Made by a program: the position numbers and the translations under genes
In this document: piece by piece, positions 12,352-23,696 of the stretch
How positions within the stretch are numbered: position 1 is the first letter of the stretch
Layout of the letters: each line of letters opens with the position of its first letter
NCBI GenBank assembly: GCA_024811115.1
Contig: JAKOGH010000035.1
Coordinates: forward strand, 1 to 64,000
Length of the DNA: 64,000 bases
Reading direction: 5' to 3'
From: Terana coerulea
Lineage: Eukaryota > Basidiomycota > Agaricomycetes > Polyporales > Phanerochaetaceae
The notes under the pieces: model-generated
What the model was told of the DNA's origin: nothing
Database searches by the model: none
Seen by the model: only the letters and a program-made list of their open reading frames with translations

Positions 12352-13840
12352 ATGCCTGGCCTTACTCGTTCTACTCCCAAGGTTTACTTGTCGAAGGAAG
12401 ACGGAGAGTTTGTCCTCCGCCAAGGTTCAAATCCAAACCACTTCAAAAATGCGGACAAGCACGTCCTGGTGATCGGCGGCGGCGTAACTGGACTTACGGT
12501 AAGTTTATGAATAATCACTCTTGCTGCAAAATCCTGATTATTCTGCAGACTGCATGGGGACTTCTCGACACCGGTTATTCAGTCACAGTTGTATCGGATC
12601 GCTGGGCATCTATGGAGAACAGGATCACTTCACAAATTGCTGGTGCGCTGTAAGTTATTCTTCCCGATTATGACTTCAGTGCGTGAAACTCACGAACTCT
12701 ATCAGCTGGGAATGGCCGCCGGCTGTATGCGGTCGTCACACAGATCTCATCTCCCTGCGCCTGTCGAAGAAGTGGTGCATGACGTCTTACCGGGCCTTCG
12801 ACAGACTGCGGAAAATCCTGCCCGCTGAGGGTTTCTCAGGTCACGGAGTCCGCATGCGCACCGCCAACTTCTTCTTCGACAAGCCTATCGAAGAGAATGC
12901 GGAGGAATACGAGAAGATGATCGAAATCGAAGAGCACGGGGTGTATCCTCGAATCATTTCTAGCTTTCGATGACTGACAACCGTGTCCAGATTCGTGGCT
13001 TTGAGCGTAATCCTGCCCTTGTGCGGAAACACGCGATCAGCCGCCGCGCTGGCGTCATCGACGCTTACAAGCATGAATCGCCTGTCGTCGACACCGACGC
13101 CTACATGATGTGGCTGCAGTCTCTCGTACGCTCAAAAGGCGCGCACCTCGTAACCCATCGCATTCATGGAGACCTTCTCGCACAAGAAGACGAGCTCCTC
13201 GACACTTTCGACGCACAGTTCATCGTGAACGCCACTGGACTCGGCGGCCATGAGCTCGCTGCGGATAGGACTGTGTACCCCTCTCCGCGGTGCTTTGATC
13301 CGCGTGGTCAATGATGGCTCGAGGTTCCCTATCGTCTCGGAGGCGCTGGTCGTCGCCCATGACTACGACAAACGAGACGAGGACGGAGGCATCGTCTTCA
13401 TTGTTCCTCGCAACGACAAAACGCTCATTCTTGGTGGTGAGTCAAGCTTCCGAGACACTGCTTTGAACGCGAAGCTGATTTCCGTTTGGCCAGGCATCGC
13501 TCAACCAAACGAAAAGAACCTCGACTTGACACTCGACAGCCCTGAGATCCAGCGCATGCGGGCTCGGTGCAACCGATTCGTCCCTGGACTTGAGAACGCC
13601 GAACTTGACCCCGATGCGCCTCTCGTGCAAGGACTGCGCCCGTGCCGTGGCGAAAACGTCCGTGTCGAGCGAGAGTTGAGGAGGAAGCGGGACGGAGCGC
13701 ACAGCCGGATTATCCACTCATATGGTCAGGGCGGATCGGGCTTCACGCTTTCTTTCGGTTGCGCTGGAGACGTTCTCGGGCTGCTGGAGGAAATTGAGGC
13801 CGGCCGGTCCCCTGTCGCGATGAAGTCTGGCAGCCAATAA
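12352..13840 (+). CDS. D-amino-acid oxidase-like FAD oxidoreductase
   Basis: Predicted flavoenzyme of the DAO family, which oxidises D-amino acids (or a related amine) to the imino acid with release of H2O2, usually in peroxisomes. Exons: 12352-12498, 12549-12649, 12706-12940, 12991-13840. The FAD-binding Rossmann motif VIGGGVTGLT is at residues 41-50; QIAGALWEWPP follows across an intron; near the C-terminus are GLRPCRGENVRVE and YGQGGSGFTLSFGCA, the substrate and FAD contact blocks of the family. About 440 residues, slightly longer than typical D-amino-acid oxidase. It ends SGSQ, not a canonical SKL-type signal. One frame break lies in the CCCC run at 13278-13281: removing one C joins DRTVYP to LRGALIRVV. 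Could be a D-aspartate oxidase or related paralog; substrate unknown. Confidence 0.85.
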
Positions 13841-14187
13841 CAAGAGGGAGGGTCTTTTAAAACTGGGTATTGCGAGGGTCGAAATCAGTACTTCCTATTT
13901 ATTTCCTCATTATTTCGGGCTTTCGAGTTGTCTGTACTTACTTCTTGATATTTATTGAGCAGTTTGTTGTCACTCATTCTCAGAGCGGAGGTGTGAATTG
14001 ATCCGTTACAGCTGGTCTTGATCCGTCTGCTTCACGGGTGATTGGCAATTGTCCTTGTGGCGCAGCCGAAGCGCCTCCGTCACGATGTGCCTTGCTCCCA
14101 CACTCTTGCGACCACCTCTCGCCTTCACTCCCATCGAGCTTGAACCCTTCTGGCCCCCTCCTCGACGACCTTTCTCTGTAAGCCGAC
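13841..14187. other. Intergenic, oxidase 3' end and glutaredoxin promoter
   Basis: 347 bp between two genes on the same strand. AT-rich after the oxidase stop, then GC-richer toward the glutaredoxin start. No convincing TATA box or gene is seen. Confidence 0.5.
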
Positions 14188-15013
14188 ATGAGCCCAAGCA
14201 AGACGCACTCGCCGCGCTCACCGTATAGACGTCGTCGCATCCTATGGTCGCTTCTCGTCGCGTCCATCATCTCGCTGTTCTACATTGCGACACGCACAGA
14301 AGGCTCGCTCTCGTTCGCGAATTGGTCGCTGCCATCGTACCTCAAAGACGGTCTCTCCTCATCTGCTTCTCGCGCACGTCTCGTTTCTGACGCGAAGACC
14401 GAAGTAGGACGACCGAGGATACAGGAGATACACGGCCTGCTGCACTTTGTCACAGCCTTCCCTGACAGGCGGCTCAACGAGGATGAGGGAGGGATATTAG
14501 TGGAAGGGGTTTGGGGCTCATCAAGGTAGACCCGCAGCAGGAGGTCGATCTGAGAGCATTTGCGCCGGATGGGAACGACAACTGGACACAGCACTTGGCA
14601 GTGTTGAAGAAGCAGGCGCCGCTGGTAGTATTCAGCAAATCCTACTGCCCGTACGTGACACAGCTACCTGACATGCTGACGGGCCCGATAATTCGTCTAT
14701 AGTTATTCTCAGCGAGCAAAAGCCTTGCTGAGCTCCTACAACCTCGCGCCATCCATCAAGGCCGTAGAGCTCGACCAACGTGACGATGGCCCGATCATAC
14801 AAGCCATTCTGAAAAGGCTGACTGGACGCGGGACAGTCCCTAATGTTATTCTACAGGCGAGCACACCCCGTTGTCACTCGTTCGTTGCTAGGCTGACTTG
14901 ATCGTACGCAGGGCGAATCAATCGGAGGGTCCGATGACGTCTGGAAGCTACATGAGGACAACAAGCTCAAGGGAATGATACACGAAAGTGGGGTCTTGGT
15001 AGGTGGATTGTAA
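14188..15013 (+). CDS. Membrane-anchored monothiol glutaredoxin (Grx6/Grx7-like)
   Basis: Thiol oxidoreductase of the early secretory pathway by similarity to yeast Grx6/Grx7, which are type II membrane proteins. The N-terminus has an Arg-rich stretch (RRRR) followed by a hydrophobic anchor at about residues 20-37, then a lumenal linker. The glutaredoxin domain begins around APLVVFSKSYCPYS; the active site is CPYS, the same single-Cys motif as yeast Grx7. The cis-Pro block reads GTVPNVILQG and ESIGGSDD follows. Introns: 14652-14702 (gtacgt..tag) and 14857-14911, the latter with a GC donor. A frame break between 14504 and 14516 (gaaggggtttggggctc) separates the anchor part from the catalytic part; losing two bases would restore EGLGLIKVDP. 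It may be a sequencing indel or a real lesion. Confidence 0.82.
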
Positions 15014-16170
15014 TACTGCGCGGTATGTGTATAATACAGTGGAATTTTGTGGTAGACCCATCCGTTGTCCGGATAATGGACATCGTTCGGTGTACAATTA
15101 TGACTCACACTCGTAAATTATAAACCACTCCAAGCTTTACCATAAAGATGTGAATTCTGACGCGTTTTCAGCCGCTAAGTTTTCTGCTACCCTCTTCTAC
15201 CAGTGGACGTCTCATCCTTCTGGAATTATGTACCTTACATTACTTTCGACAGTGTCGTCACGTAAACTCAGCTCGAGCTTCCTCATTGACCAATGCTATA
15301 CTGTTGTTGCATAGTGTCTTCATCGTGAGTAGCATCGTTAGTTTATCGTTAGTGAACGCCCTGCGAATTTGAAACCAAAAATTGCTGTGCGGTATTAGTT
15401 TTTATGAGCGCTTATCCGCCTCATATAGTTATCGGAGGCTTGGTGGCGCTGCGCTGCAGCCTTATACGAATATGCTTCGAGTACGGCGCACGAAAATCTT
15501 GAAGCACAAATCGACGCTGCAAGCTCGGTTTCAGATCTTTTCCATGACCTTACTGTGAGCGTAGTGAATATTATCCGTAAATACGGGCTTGTCTCGGGCG
15601 GTGGCCGACGGCACGCCAGCGTGCCGCTGACAACTGTCAAGCTCTACTCTTGGCACTACCTTGTACAGCTCCCGGTGAGTTCATGTACAATACGTAACTG
15701 TCAGCTTTGTTATACAACGGAGTACAGTGTGTCGCTCAAGTGACCATGATGCATGGGAAGATAGGGAACATCCGGTAGGAGTGCCTTTCAGGCACCGCGC
15801 CACAGTCCGCGCACTGTCGGGTTTGAGTGTATAGCATACAAGTTGCTGTGATTGGTAACACGACACACCCCTGAGCACAAGTCGTTTGTCCAATATCGCT
15901 TTGATACGATACTGAATGAGTATCATGGTCTTCGGATCCACGCCGTCGAGCACTGGTGATGCGAAAGTACCGATAGACAGCTACACATCTGTTAAGCTCG
16001 ACAGGGAAAAAGACAGGCCCACATGTTCCCTTCCATCGTCGCAACATTTTGTTCCCATCTTATCTCGCGCGTAAGACTCGCCATGTCAAAGCCAGCATAA
16101 GCAGCATTTGGTCTATGAAGCATTGGATTTTCAGTGTTGCGCTCTGTGCAGAAAGCGCCTCGACGCGTCC
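15014..16170. other. Intergenic, no supported gene
   Basis: About 1.15 kb with short uncharacterised frames only. A lone cagtgttg at 16132 resembles a hAT end but has no partner or duplication nearby. Confidence 0.4.
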
Positions 16171-16177
16171 TATAAAA
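16171..16177 (+). promoter_or_regulatory. TATA box of the Cys-rich peptide gene
   Basis: tataaaa 61 bases upstream of the start codon at 16232. Position and sequence fit a strong fungal TATA promoter, which suits a small secreted-protein gene with regulated expression. Confidence 0.55.
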
Positions 16178-16231
16178 GCTCACCTCAAAGGTGGTAAGCC
16201 TCAGCAAGCCAGCTCCATCACCTCGTAGAAC

Positions 16232-16505
16232 ATGGCCCGCATCTCTATCCTCGGCCTCTTCCTCTGCAGCATTGCTCTCGTGTCCGGCGTCGCTGCCGGC
16301 CCGTCTCCTGCAAACCCCGCCGACCTGGAGAAGCGTGCGCCGACGCCAGCAAGCGATCATGTAGCAGCTTCTGCCACTACTAGCTGCGCCGCGTGCGCGT
16401 CCTGCGGTGGTGGTGGTTGCACTGGTACGCGTACCAGATGTATGACTACCCGATGGCCATACCGACTTGACGTGGTTTATAGGCTGCAGCGGTTGTACCT
16501 TCTGA
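16232..16505 (+). CDS. Small secreted Cys-rich peptide precursor (CxxCxxC repeats)
   Basis: 71-residue precursor: hydrophobic signal peptide (about residues 1-22), short propeptide ending in EKR at residues 33-35 (a Kex2-type site followed by Ala), then a 36-residue mature peptide. Exon 1 is 16232-16424 and exon 2 is 16483-16505, with a 58-nt intron (gtacgc..tag). After splicing the C-terminus has six Cys spaced C-x2-C-x2-C-x4-C-x2-C-x2-C, ending GCTF. Without splicing the frame reads on to 16537 and loses the regular spacing, so the cysteine symmetry supports the intron. The spacing recalls metallothionein-type metal clusters, but the signal peptide and Kex2 site imply export. No family recognised; function unknown (effector, metal-binding or antimicrobial peptide are options). 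Confidence 0.65.
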
Positions 16506-17070
16506 ACAGAGGAAGCATTGCGGCTACGTTGACCTAACTGCGTTCGACGTAAGTTTCAAGAAATTTCTAGAATTTATCCTATATTCACCTTCAATTAATT
16601 CATAGCATACCAACTACGCGGCGCGGCTACCGCGACCCAAACTAGGTCTCATGCGGATAAGGAATGTATGCAGTATAGTGACATAAACCAATGTATACGG
16701 GAGATACAATGAATTCCGAAAGATATGTGTATGATCCACAAGTGTTCGTGAAGTGTGTGTTCAGCTGGTATGCAGCCAAGGGCAATGGTAATCCCAGAGG
16801 GATACACTTCAGCGCGAGCATTCAGCACACAGCGAGGCGGCGTCATGCACCAGCGAGCAACCACAGCTGGGACCACTCAGTCCCCACTGACGCATCTGCA
16901 GGCTGAGAAACGCAGGGCCGCCGAGAAATCCGATTGACGACGGCAGCTGCTGGACCGTCGAAGTAGTGCGTAGCGGGTGGGCACGCGCTCTTGTCCTGCA
17001 AGTCGGGCGGCTGCCGAACCATGGGGACGGGAGTATTGATGGAGAATGCGAATGAGCTGGCGGCCGGGTT
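16506..17070. other. Convergent intergenic interval
   Basis: 565 bp between the 3' ends of the Cys-rich peptide gene and the minus-strand Rpr2-like gene. No gene, RNA or repeat seen. Confidence 0.5.
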
Positions 17071-17875
17071 CTACGACATGCGCTCGTTGCCTCGGAATAT
17101 GACGTGACCGACGTCGCGCTCAAATAGCGGTGGAAGTCTTGGCTTGGCCCGCTTTCTTCGCGACGCAGTGGGACGTTGTCGGGTTTCAACGGGCTTCTCG
17201 CGATTGTCTACATCGGCGTTCATGTCTTCTTCGGTCTGTTGGTCTACCGCAGTATCTGGAAGACGAGGGAGGGATGCTTCATTGGTGTCGACAAAATGGG
17301 AGTCCGAGGAGGCATCGGTAATGATAGGTGGTGCAGGAATGCGTCGAGATGTTCTACAGCTCATGCAGGTGTACGATACGGCGTTTCCATGCGACTGTGA
17401 GGCTATGTCAAGCCCTAAATGTCAACAACATACGCCAAGCGTAAGCCACAAGTGCACGCACCATTCACTCGCACAATAGCGGTGATACCTGGCTGCAAGA
17501 CCAAGCTACAGCCCTTGCAAAGCGTGCGCTTGACCGTAGGATCCCTAAAAGGAGTCAGCACGCACCGGTGTCGCATAGCACTACGACGTACATCCGCGTG
17601 TTGGTCTTCTGTCCAATCGCCCTCATCGACTTGACATACTTCCGTGATAGGTCCACACACGCCGCCGAGTGCCTCTCCTTGTTCCTCTTACGAGCCTCCT
17701 CCTTTCTTGCCTTTCCATTCGCATGGGGAGGTATCGGTCCGCTTGCGCCTGGTAGCGGTGTACTCGCCTGCCCGAGCAGCGCGCTCGCTTGGTACAAGAA
17801 GTTGAGCCGCTGGAGGATGTCGCGGTTCGAGACGCTGTTTGGGTTCGGTGCGTCGTCCTTCGACTTCTTGGCCAT
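17071..17875 (-). CDS. RPR2: RNase P subunit Rpr2/Rpp21-like protein
   Basis: Protein subunit of the tRNA 5'-processing ribonucleoprotein RNase P. Exons on the minus strand: 17875-17592, 17544-17469, 17394-17071. The N-terminal helical part reads NRDILQRLNFLYQASALL and RKRNKERHSAACVDLSRKY, typical of the family. The zinc ribbon is split by introns: first pair LCKGC, with LVLQPG after it; second pair CMSC followed by RRIPAP, the signature tail of the domain. The C-terminal tail is acidic then basic (SRRKRAKPRLPP) and about 70 residues longer than in yeast. Both introns keep frame when removed. The adjacent genes give no functional clue. Snm1 of RNase MRP is a relative and cannot be excluded. 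Confidence 0.82.
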
Positions 17876-20800
17876 CGTGGTCAAGTTTTGAGATGGAGCA
17901 GCTGAGAATGGAATCGGTGGATGGTGGTGGTACAGGGCAGAGATGAAGTCGGCGCTTCGAGGTGAGACTGCTCGGTCGTGGCCTCCATCGTCTCTCGAGT
18001 CGACTCCCACAAGCGCACTCAACAATCCACGACGGAGTCCCGCTGATCGCCGATGTGAATGTGTTTTGCGGCAAAAACTCTTCAAAGAGTCCAGAGTACA
18101 ACGAGAAGGCATAGCGCTGTTTGCCATGCTGCGAAGTGGAGGTTTCTGTGCGGACATCGCTCAGACGGCAAGCCCTTCGGTAACGTTTAATGCTTACACC
18201 AGCTGGACAACCCCAATATTCTTTGCACACATCCCCATGATAGGTTTTCTTGAGGTTCAATCTGCACCTGCCACCTGCAGAAAATCTGTAGTATGTCTTC
18301 AGTCTAGGTGATTGACTTGCGATTCAGCTGACTCATTCTTAAAGCCCTCTGATATTTTATACATTTTGAAATGAGCTGGAACTCACAAACTGCAGGTAGG
18401 CATTGAGGTCAACTCATGCTAAAATTTGAGCAACTCACATCTTCAAGCCCATAGGTACACATTGCACCCTCAGTGTATTACTGAATCCTATCAAAAACAG
18501 GACTTCTTCCACTGGCAGGTGACAAAAGAGGGCTAGTATCCCGTGGCATGCACAAACTTTTTCTGCTTGCTGTGATAGTAAGCAAAAAAGTTTGTACTGC
18601 CAGTTGTATGATGGGCTTCACTCACGACAACGAATACTGATCTGCATCGTCTTCGCTGCCCCTCTTGTTACAGGAATCCACTCACGAAAGCTTGCTGCGC
18701 CGCTCTACCTTGGAATGAAGTCGCTGCCAAATCGACGAAGTCCCCGTCGTCTTCCTTGTTTGTCGTACAGCTATCTTTCGTCTTCCGTCCGCTTCAAAAT
18801 ACCTCTACGACAGTAGTGGCAAAGGAGTCCCCTGCGACTATGCCCCTATACTTGTTCACGGCGGGGCCCGGTCAGCTTGGATCCATGGGGGCATTGGAGG
18901 TCGAAAAGCACCAGGAGAGTGAAGGTCGCAACCGCATACACCAAGCCAGTATGCCGCACGCGGCCCGTATTACCTTCCGTTCACTCACTTCTGCCATGTC
19001 CGAGCAACGGGGCTCGGAGACGACCTCGCAATGCCATCGATGCCCTGCCGCACTTCGTCGCCCGGCGATGTACTTTGAAGCTTCCCTCCTCACCCGCGGT
19101 CGGCCTCCGAGCGATAGTCTTCTAGTGATTGGCATCGCCAATTTGCACACTGGTCTTCGGGTGGAACTACAGCGAAGACCAGCAATGACAGCGCAGCACT
19201 TTTGAAGGAATCCGTCTTACCCAGGATCTTTTGCCCGGGGAGATGTTCGGCAGCGTTTGTTCGAGCCATCGAGCGACTTCTACGACTCCTACTACGGCCC
19301 CGCGGTAACCCACGAACCCGCCCGCCATTGTTATCGTTGGATATGCGACCGCCCTTCAGGGACGAAGCCAGGATGTGTTCGCCGTCGGTAACGACCTATC
19401 GCAGAGTAAAATCTGATCCTATCCTCCTGCTGATCCAACGTACATGGAATCGACTCGCCGTCCACTACGCGACACCGGTCAGGGACGGCTTGCTTGATCT
19501 GGCTGGGTTAGGTGGCCTATGTGGCGATGAAGTTGGTTGAAACTATGTCGGCGGTCCGCAAGCCTCATTCGAGCAGCGAGAATTGGTTGGGATATCTGCG
19601 AGGACGACAGGTTACCGCTCGAGATACGAGCAGAGGGCTCATAGAGAAGGGCTCGTCGTGGTGGTCGGTGACAAAATAGGTCAAAGTGACCGGCGTCGGG
19701 AGCATTGGGGATGAACAAAAGGATTTACAAAACCAACCACCAGTGTTGGTTCGCTCGCGCCGTGAGGCTCGTCGCTTTGCGAAGACAACTATCCTACCAA
19801 CCAATAAACTTGTGCTTCTCGTCGTCAGCGTCAAACCCTTCGACAACATCTTTATTTGCATGATATATCGCCCTGGACAGCGACCGCTCAACAGCGCGCC
19901 GACATATAGAAGAGCACCAAATAGCCTCCATCGTCATAGTCTGCTCCTGATGCATCACCTTCAGTGTGTTTGCAATGATCACTGGGCATCGACGGTATCA
20001 GGGTGGGCGGAGTCTACTTCAACGAGAGAGTCGAAAATCAGAGTTCGAGAGAACGATTGCGTGGGTGGTTTTATTCTTGTTTCGTTTTATGCCCCAAACG
20101 TGCTCACTGATTCCCGCTCAGCTCTCAAAGATACCGAGACATCCTCCGCGCGCGCGGCGGTGTTGTTCTGAGACGGATTTTCCCGCTGGGCGAGCCGCCT
20201 CCAAGGACTGAGCAGTGGGTTGTTGTATCTGTCTTCGGTGCCTTGGTCGAGGTCCTTGGACGTGATTCTCTCAACGTGATTCTCTCAACGGTCACCTTTC
20301 GCCGGCGGATCCGAGTACGACAGTGGCGTCGACGATCGATACATCTCAGAGCCTTGTTCGAAAGCTCCAGCCCAGTTTGCGGGATTCCTCGATCCACCAG
20401 AACGTTCATCCGTCCCGTTCGACACAAAGTAACGGTCCAGAAGATCATGAACACGGAGAAGATCCTAGGTCAGGGCCGGAGCACTGCTCAGCACAGCCGA
20501 TATGCCTTCCAGCACTCAAGGAGGGGTTTTCAATCCATGCCCGACTTTCTGACACAAGCACCCGGCGTGATCGCTTTTCCAGCCGCGGTGGGCGGAAGAA
20601 AAACAAGGGCAGGAGCAGGAAGCAAGGTTCGTGTTCCTCATCACGACAAGGGTTGGAGTCATATTGAGACCGTGTCAGTGATAGTCAGAATGGATCTATC
20701 TTCTGACAGCGGGGAGCAAAATCCGGCGCAAGTGCACCTCGTGGACTAGCGCTGCCGATGGGAAGGATCGGCCTGTTAGCTCGGGTTAGCCTGCGGCAAT

Positions 20801-21071
20801 TCAGCAAGCTTCGCGGCAGAACACAGCCCAGAACGAAGAGATGATATGAACGGCACTTGCCGCATTCATAGTGAGCATTTGAATTTTCAAGTTTTGAACG
20901 TACTCTCTTTACTCATATCAGCTCTCAAAAACAGTAAAGTCATTACTGGTTCCCTTAACAAACCGTCATCGAATCGGAAGACAAGTACCAACACCCGCGT
21001 TCCATACTTGTCAAGATACCTACGGCTGCATCGTCAACGCGCCACTATCAACTTCGCCTCTCCCAACCGAT
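17876..21071. other. Gene-poor interval
   Basis: About 3.2 kb. The first part holds the promoter of the minus-strand Rpr2-like gene. A hairpin-forming inverted repeat lies at 18552-18595. Open frames of 60-168 codons around 18756-20750 show no recognisable motif and no intron-linked continuation, so none is called. Confidence 0.45.
18552..18595. repeat. Inverted repeat able to form a hairpin
   Basis: acaaactttttctgcttgc and taagcaaaaaagtttgt face each other across about 9 bases, giving a stem of roughly 15-17 pairs with a few mismatches. No adjacent duplication was seen. It may be a transposon remnant or simply a local palindrome. Confidence 0.55.
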
Positions 21072-21800
21072 ATGCCCAAACGCAACATCGCAGAGGTCTG
21101 CGCCCAGGAGCAACTCGTATCCCTTGCTCCCAACAAATATGCAAAGGGCGACAAGGGTAAAGGAGTTCGAGTCCCAAATACAATGTAGGTCCTCGAGTGC
21201 TGGTCGTCGCCACAACATGCCCATGCTGAGACTCTTCTCGCTATTCTTAGGGCACAACGAGACTTCATTGCACCAGTCCACAAACAAAAGTCGCTCACCG
21301 ACTCTGCCATCAATAGAGATAACGCGGCCGTAATGGTGCAGCGGGGCGTAAATGTCGCGCGCTCACAACAGCGCGGAGAAGGCCTCACTCTTGCGACGAC
21401 ATTATCGAAGTTCAGACTTCCTCCCAGCATCCACGCAAAGGCGACGTCCTCGTCGCCCTTACCGCAAGACGTCGAACTACAGGGAGCCGACGCGGCAGGA
21501 AGCCTCCACATATCCCGTGATGAACAAATGCCGTACCTCCCTCCATCTCCCACGGCGAATTCAATCCGTACCACTGTTATCCGAATGCCCTATCATGACC
21601 TGAGGCCCACGCTACCACCAATCTCTACTCATGACGTTTCGTCTCCTCCGCGCGAAGTCGAACTACCTTCCCTCGCTGAGTTGAAGCTTCCCCGCCTGGT
21701 CCGCGTATACTTCCCCAAGTCTCGCTTCCTACTGCGGTCAGACCCCTTGTCGTTAAATCCACCACGGTCTCTGGCGAACAGCGAGAGCATGCCAGGGTAG
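21072..21800 (+). pseudogene. Possible hypothetical protein, interrupted by one TAG
   Basis: From ATG 21072 the frame reads MPKRNIAEVC and continues in the same phase to a stop at 21800, about 242 codons, with one TAG at 21186-21188. The C-terminal half is Pro/Ser/Leu-rich (PTLPPISTHDVSS, ELPSLAELKLP), which looks coding rather than random. The TAG cannot be removed by an obvious intron of normal size. A following open frame from about 21872 could be a further exon. No family recognised; it could be a recently broken gene, a sequencing error, or chance. Confidence 0.3.
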
Positions 21801-22893
21801 GAAAGGCGTTCAGGCTGCGCTCTCTGCAAACACCCTATGCGCCTCTTATTCCGTCGAGACTCAGACATCGCGTGGATAGCGACACTCCACAAGCAGGGCC
21901 CGATCTAGGAGTAGCGATACCCTTGGACGCTGAGGGTGAATCAGAAATTCAGCATGCTTCTCAGCGCGAGGGGTCCACTTCCGCGACATATCATCCCGTG
22001 CAGGCTCGCCAGAGAAGTTTTTGGTCACCTATGTCCCACACCGCTACCCCGCCGTCCGACGGTATCGCTGAAAAGCCACAGATTTATTCCTTCCAACGGG
22101 AGGTCTACCGCATATGCAGATGTTCAACTGGGTTGGAGCATACAGATTTACCCCCACGCCGCCGTTTGTTCACTCGCCTTGCCAATGTCCGCCACTATGA
22201 ATTGCTCGGGGTTTGCAGAATCTCAGTCACTTCGACACGTTCTCCATTGTTCGCTCGCAATCTGTGTCAACATCATGTCCTCGCTGCTTCGCTATTTCAA
22301 CGTTCATATGCTTTCCTATTCTCGTGCATTCTCTTGTGTTGTGCCTTCTCCGAATAGCTTATGCGCATGCACTTATTGATTATGTAGTACGTCTCCAGAA
22401 CAAAATCCCAAGCCTGGCCAAATAGTAATCTACACCCGCCTATCGTGAAAGTATTTTGGAGCGACTGGTGGACGATACAGATCTAGAAGCCTGAGCTGGG
22501 CATTGCCAATAGCGATGTATAAGAAGCCTTGACCTTCGCGCCACTGAGCACACCGCAGTACTTACCGAGTAGCGTGAATGGTGGGTACCAGCAATTAACG
22601 TGCAACGTATCACGCCTCCCCCCGCAATACCACCGCCGTAAAATGCAAGCGACATGGTGTGAAATACACCTAGAATTTCAAGAGATTCAGTTGTCCTGAG
22701 CTGCCAGTACAGAGTGAAGTGATCCACGAGCTCGCACAAGCTTTCCGCAGGCGGACATTGCCGAGATGCGTTCAAGCTCCGACTCGGAAGGACCCGCCTG
22801 CTTCTGTGCCGCAGGTTCGAGAGACGGAAAGGCGTTTTGATTTTGGCGCCGTCGCGTGGGCTTGCTCAAATTCCCACGGACGCGTCCTGGATA
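21801..22893. other. Intergenic, weak coding hints only
   Basis: About 1.1 kb left of the MITE. Open frames near 21872-22379 could continue the interrupted gene at 21072, but no splice junction could be supported. Nothing else is recognised. Confidence 0.35.
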
Positions 22894-22901
22894 TCTGACG
22901 C

Positions 22902-23688
22902 CAGTGTTGGCAAGGTCAGCTCTGGTCAGCTTGACCCAGTCAAGAAAAGGTCAATCTGATGTGACCGGTAGGTCGGTTGACCGGTCAGTCGACCGGTCAA
23001 GGGGTCAGGCGCCCAGGTTTCAGTCGAAGCGCCCATGTGGTCATGGCGCACGCCGCGGACCAAGCGCAGACTACGCGGAGGTGTAGTTCAAGCACAGGCC
23101 ATCGCGACGAGAGCATAGATGCGTCCGACGTAGCATAGATTTATTTTAGACCTTGTAAACACACCCTAATGTGAGTTCAATGGCGGAGGAGCTGGTTACT
23201 AGGAACACCGGCGCCTGAAATGGTTAACCTCGATGTGCTCGCTGAAGCCTCCCGACTTCTCGCAACGTTAGTGGCGGCGCACCTGCACGTATTACGTGCC
23301 TCTGAGCAGCTACGCCTCCCTCAGCCGCCACCAACTGTAGGGACCAGCAGTGGACAATCTCATACCCGGGCCTCCAAGACTGACAAGGCTACGTACCCTT
23401 CCGGACGCTTCTTGCGCATCCTATGGATACAGACCCTCCAGAAAACTGGCAATATAAGTGGTTTGAAAAATGAAATCGCATTATATGGCTGCATTCAGTC
23501 CGACACCACTCGATTTCGTAGTGGTAGGCATCCCGGTATACTCAGTATAAGATACATGTAATCGTAATGACTCATCCCATCATTCCCACGGCTTATCTTT
23601 GACCGGTCAGTGATTGACTGACCCCTTTGACCCCTTTGACCTGACCTTTGACCCTGACCGGTCATGACCCCGGTCAATGACAACACTG
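22902..23688. mobile_element. hAT-like MITE, 787 bp, with perfect 8-bp target duplication
   Basis: Both sides carry tctgacgc (22894-22901 and 23689-23696), a perfect 8-bp target-site duplication. The element starts CAGTGTTGGCAAGG and, read from its other end, CAGTGTTGTCATTG, so the first eight bases of the inverted ends are identical. Subterminal zones at 22915-23000 and 23597-23680 are packed with GGTCA/TGACC motifs in inverse orientation, including several GACCGGTC palindromes. CAGTGTTG ends with an 8-bp duplication are typical of hAT elements. No transposase is present, so it is non-autonomous. Confidence 0.85.
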
Positions 23689-23696
23689 TCTGACGC

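Noticed and set aside
14596..14610. cagtgttg in the glutaredoxin gene as a transposon end
   Set aside because: It lies in conserved coding sequence (LAVLKKQAP) and has no partner.
16132..16145. cagtgttgcgctctg as a hAT terminus
   Set aside because: No inverted partner and no 8-bp duplication was found around it; eight matching bases are not enough.
23590..23690. Repeated TGACC units considered as a CRISPR array or satellite
   Set aside because: Spacing is irregular, there are no unique spacers, and the repeats are the subterminal zone of a MITE; the genome is eukaryotic.
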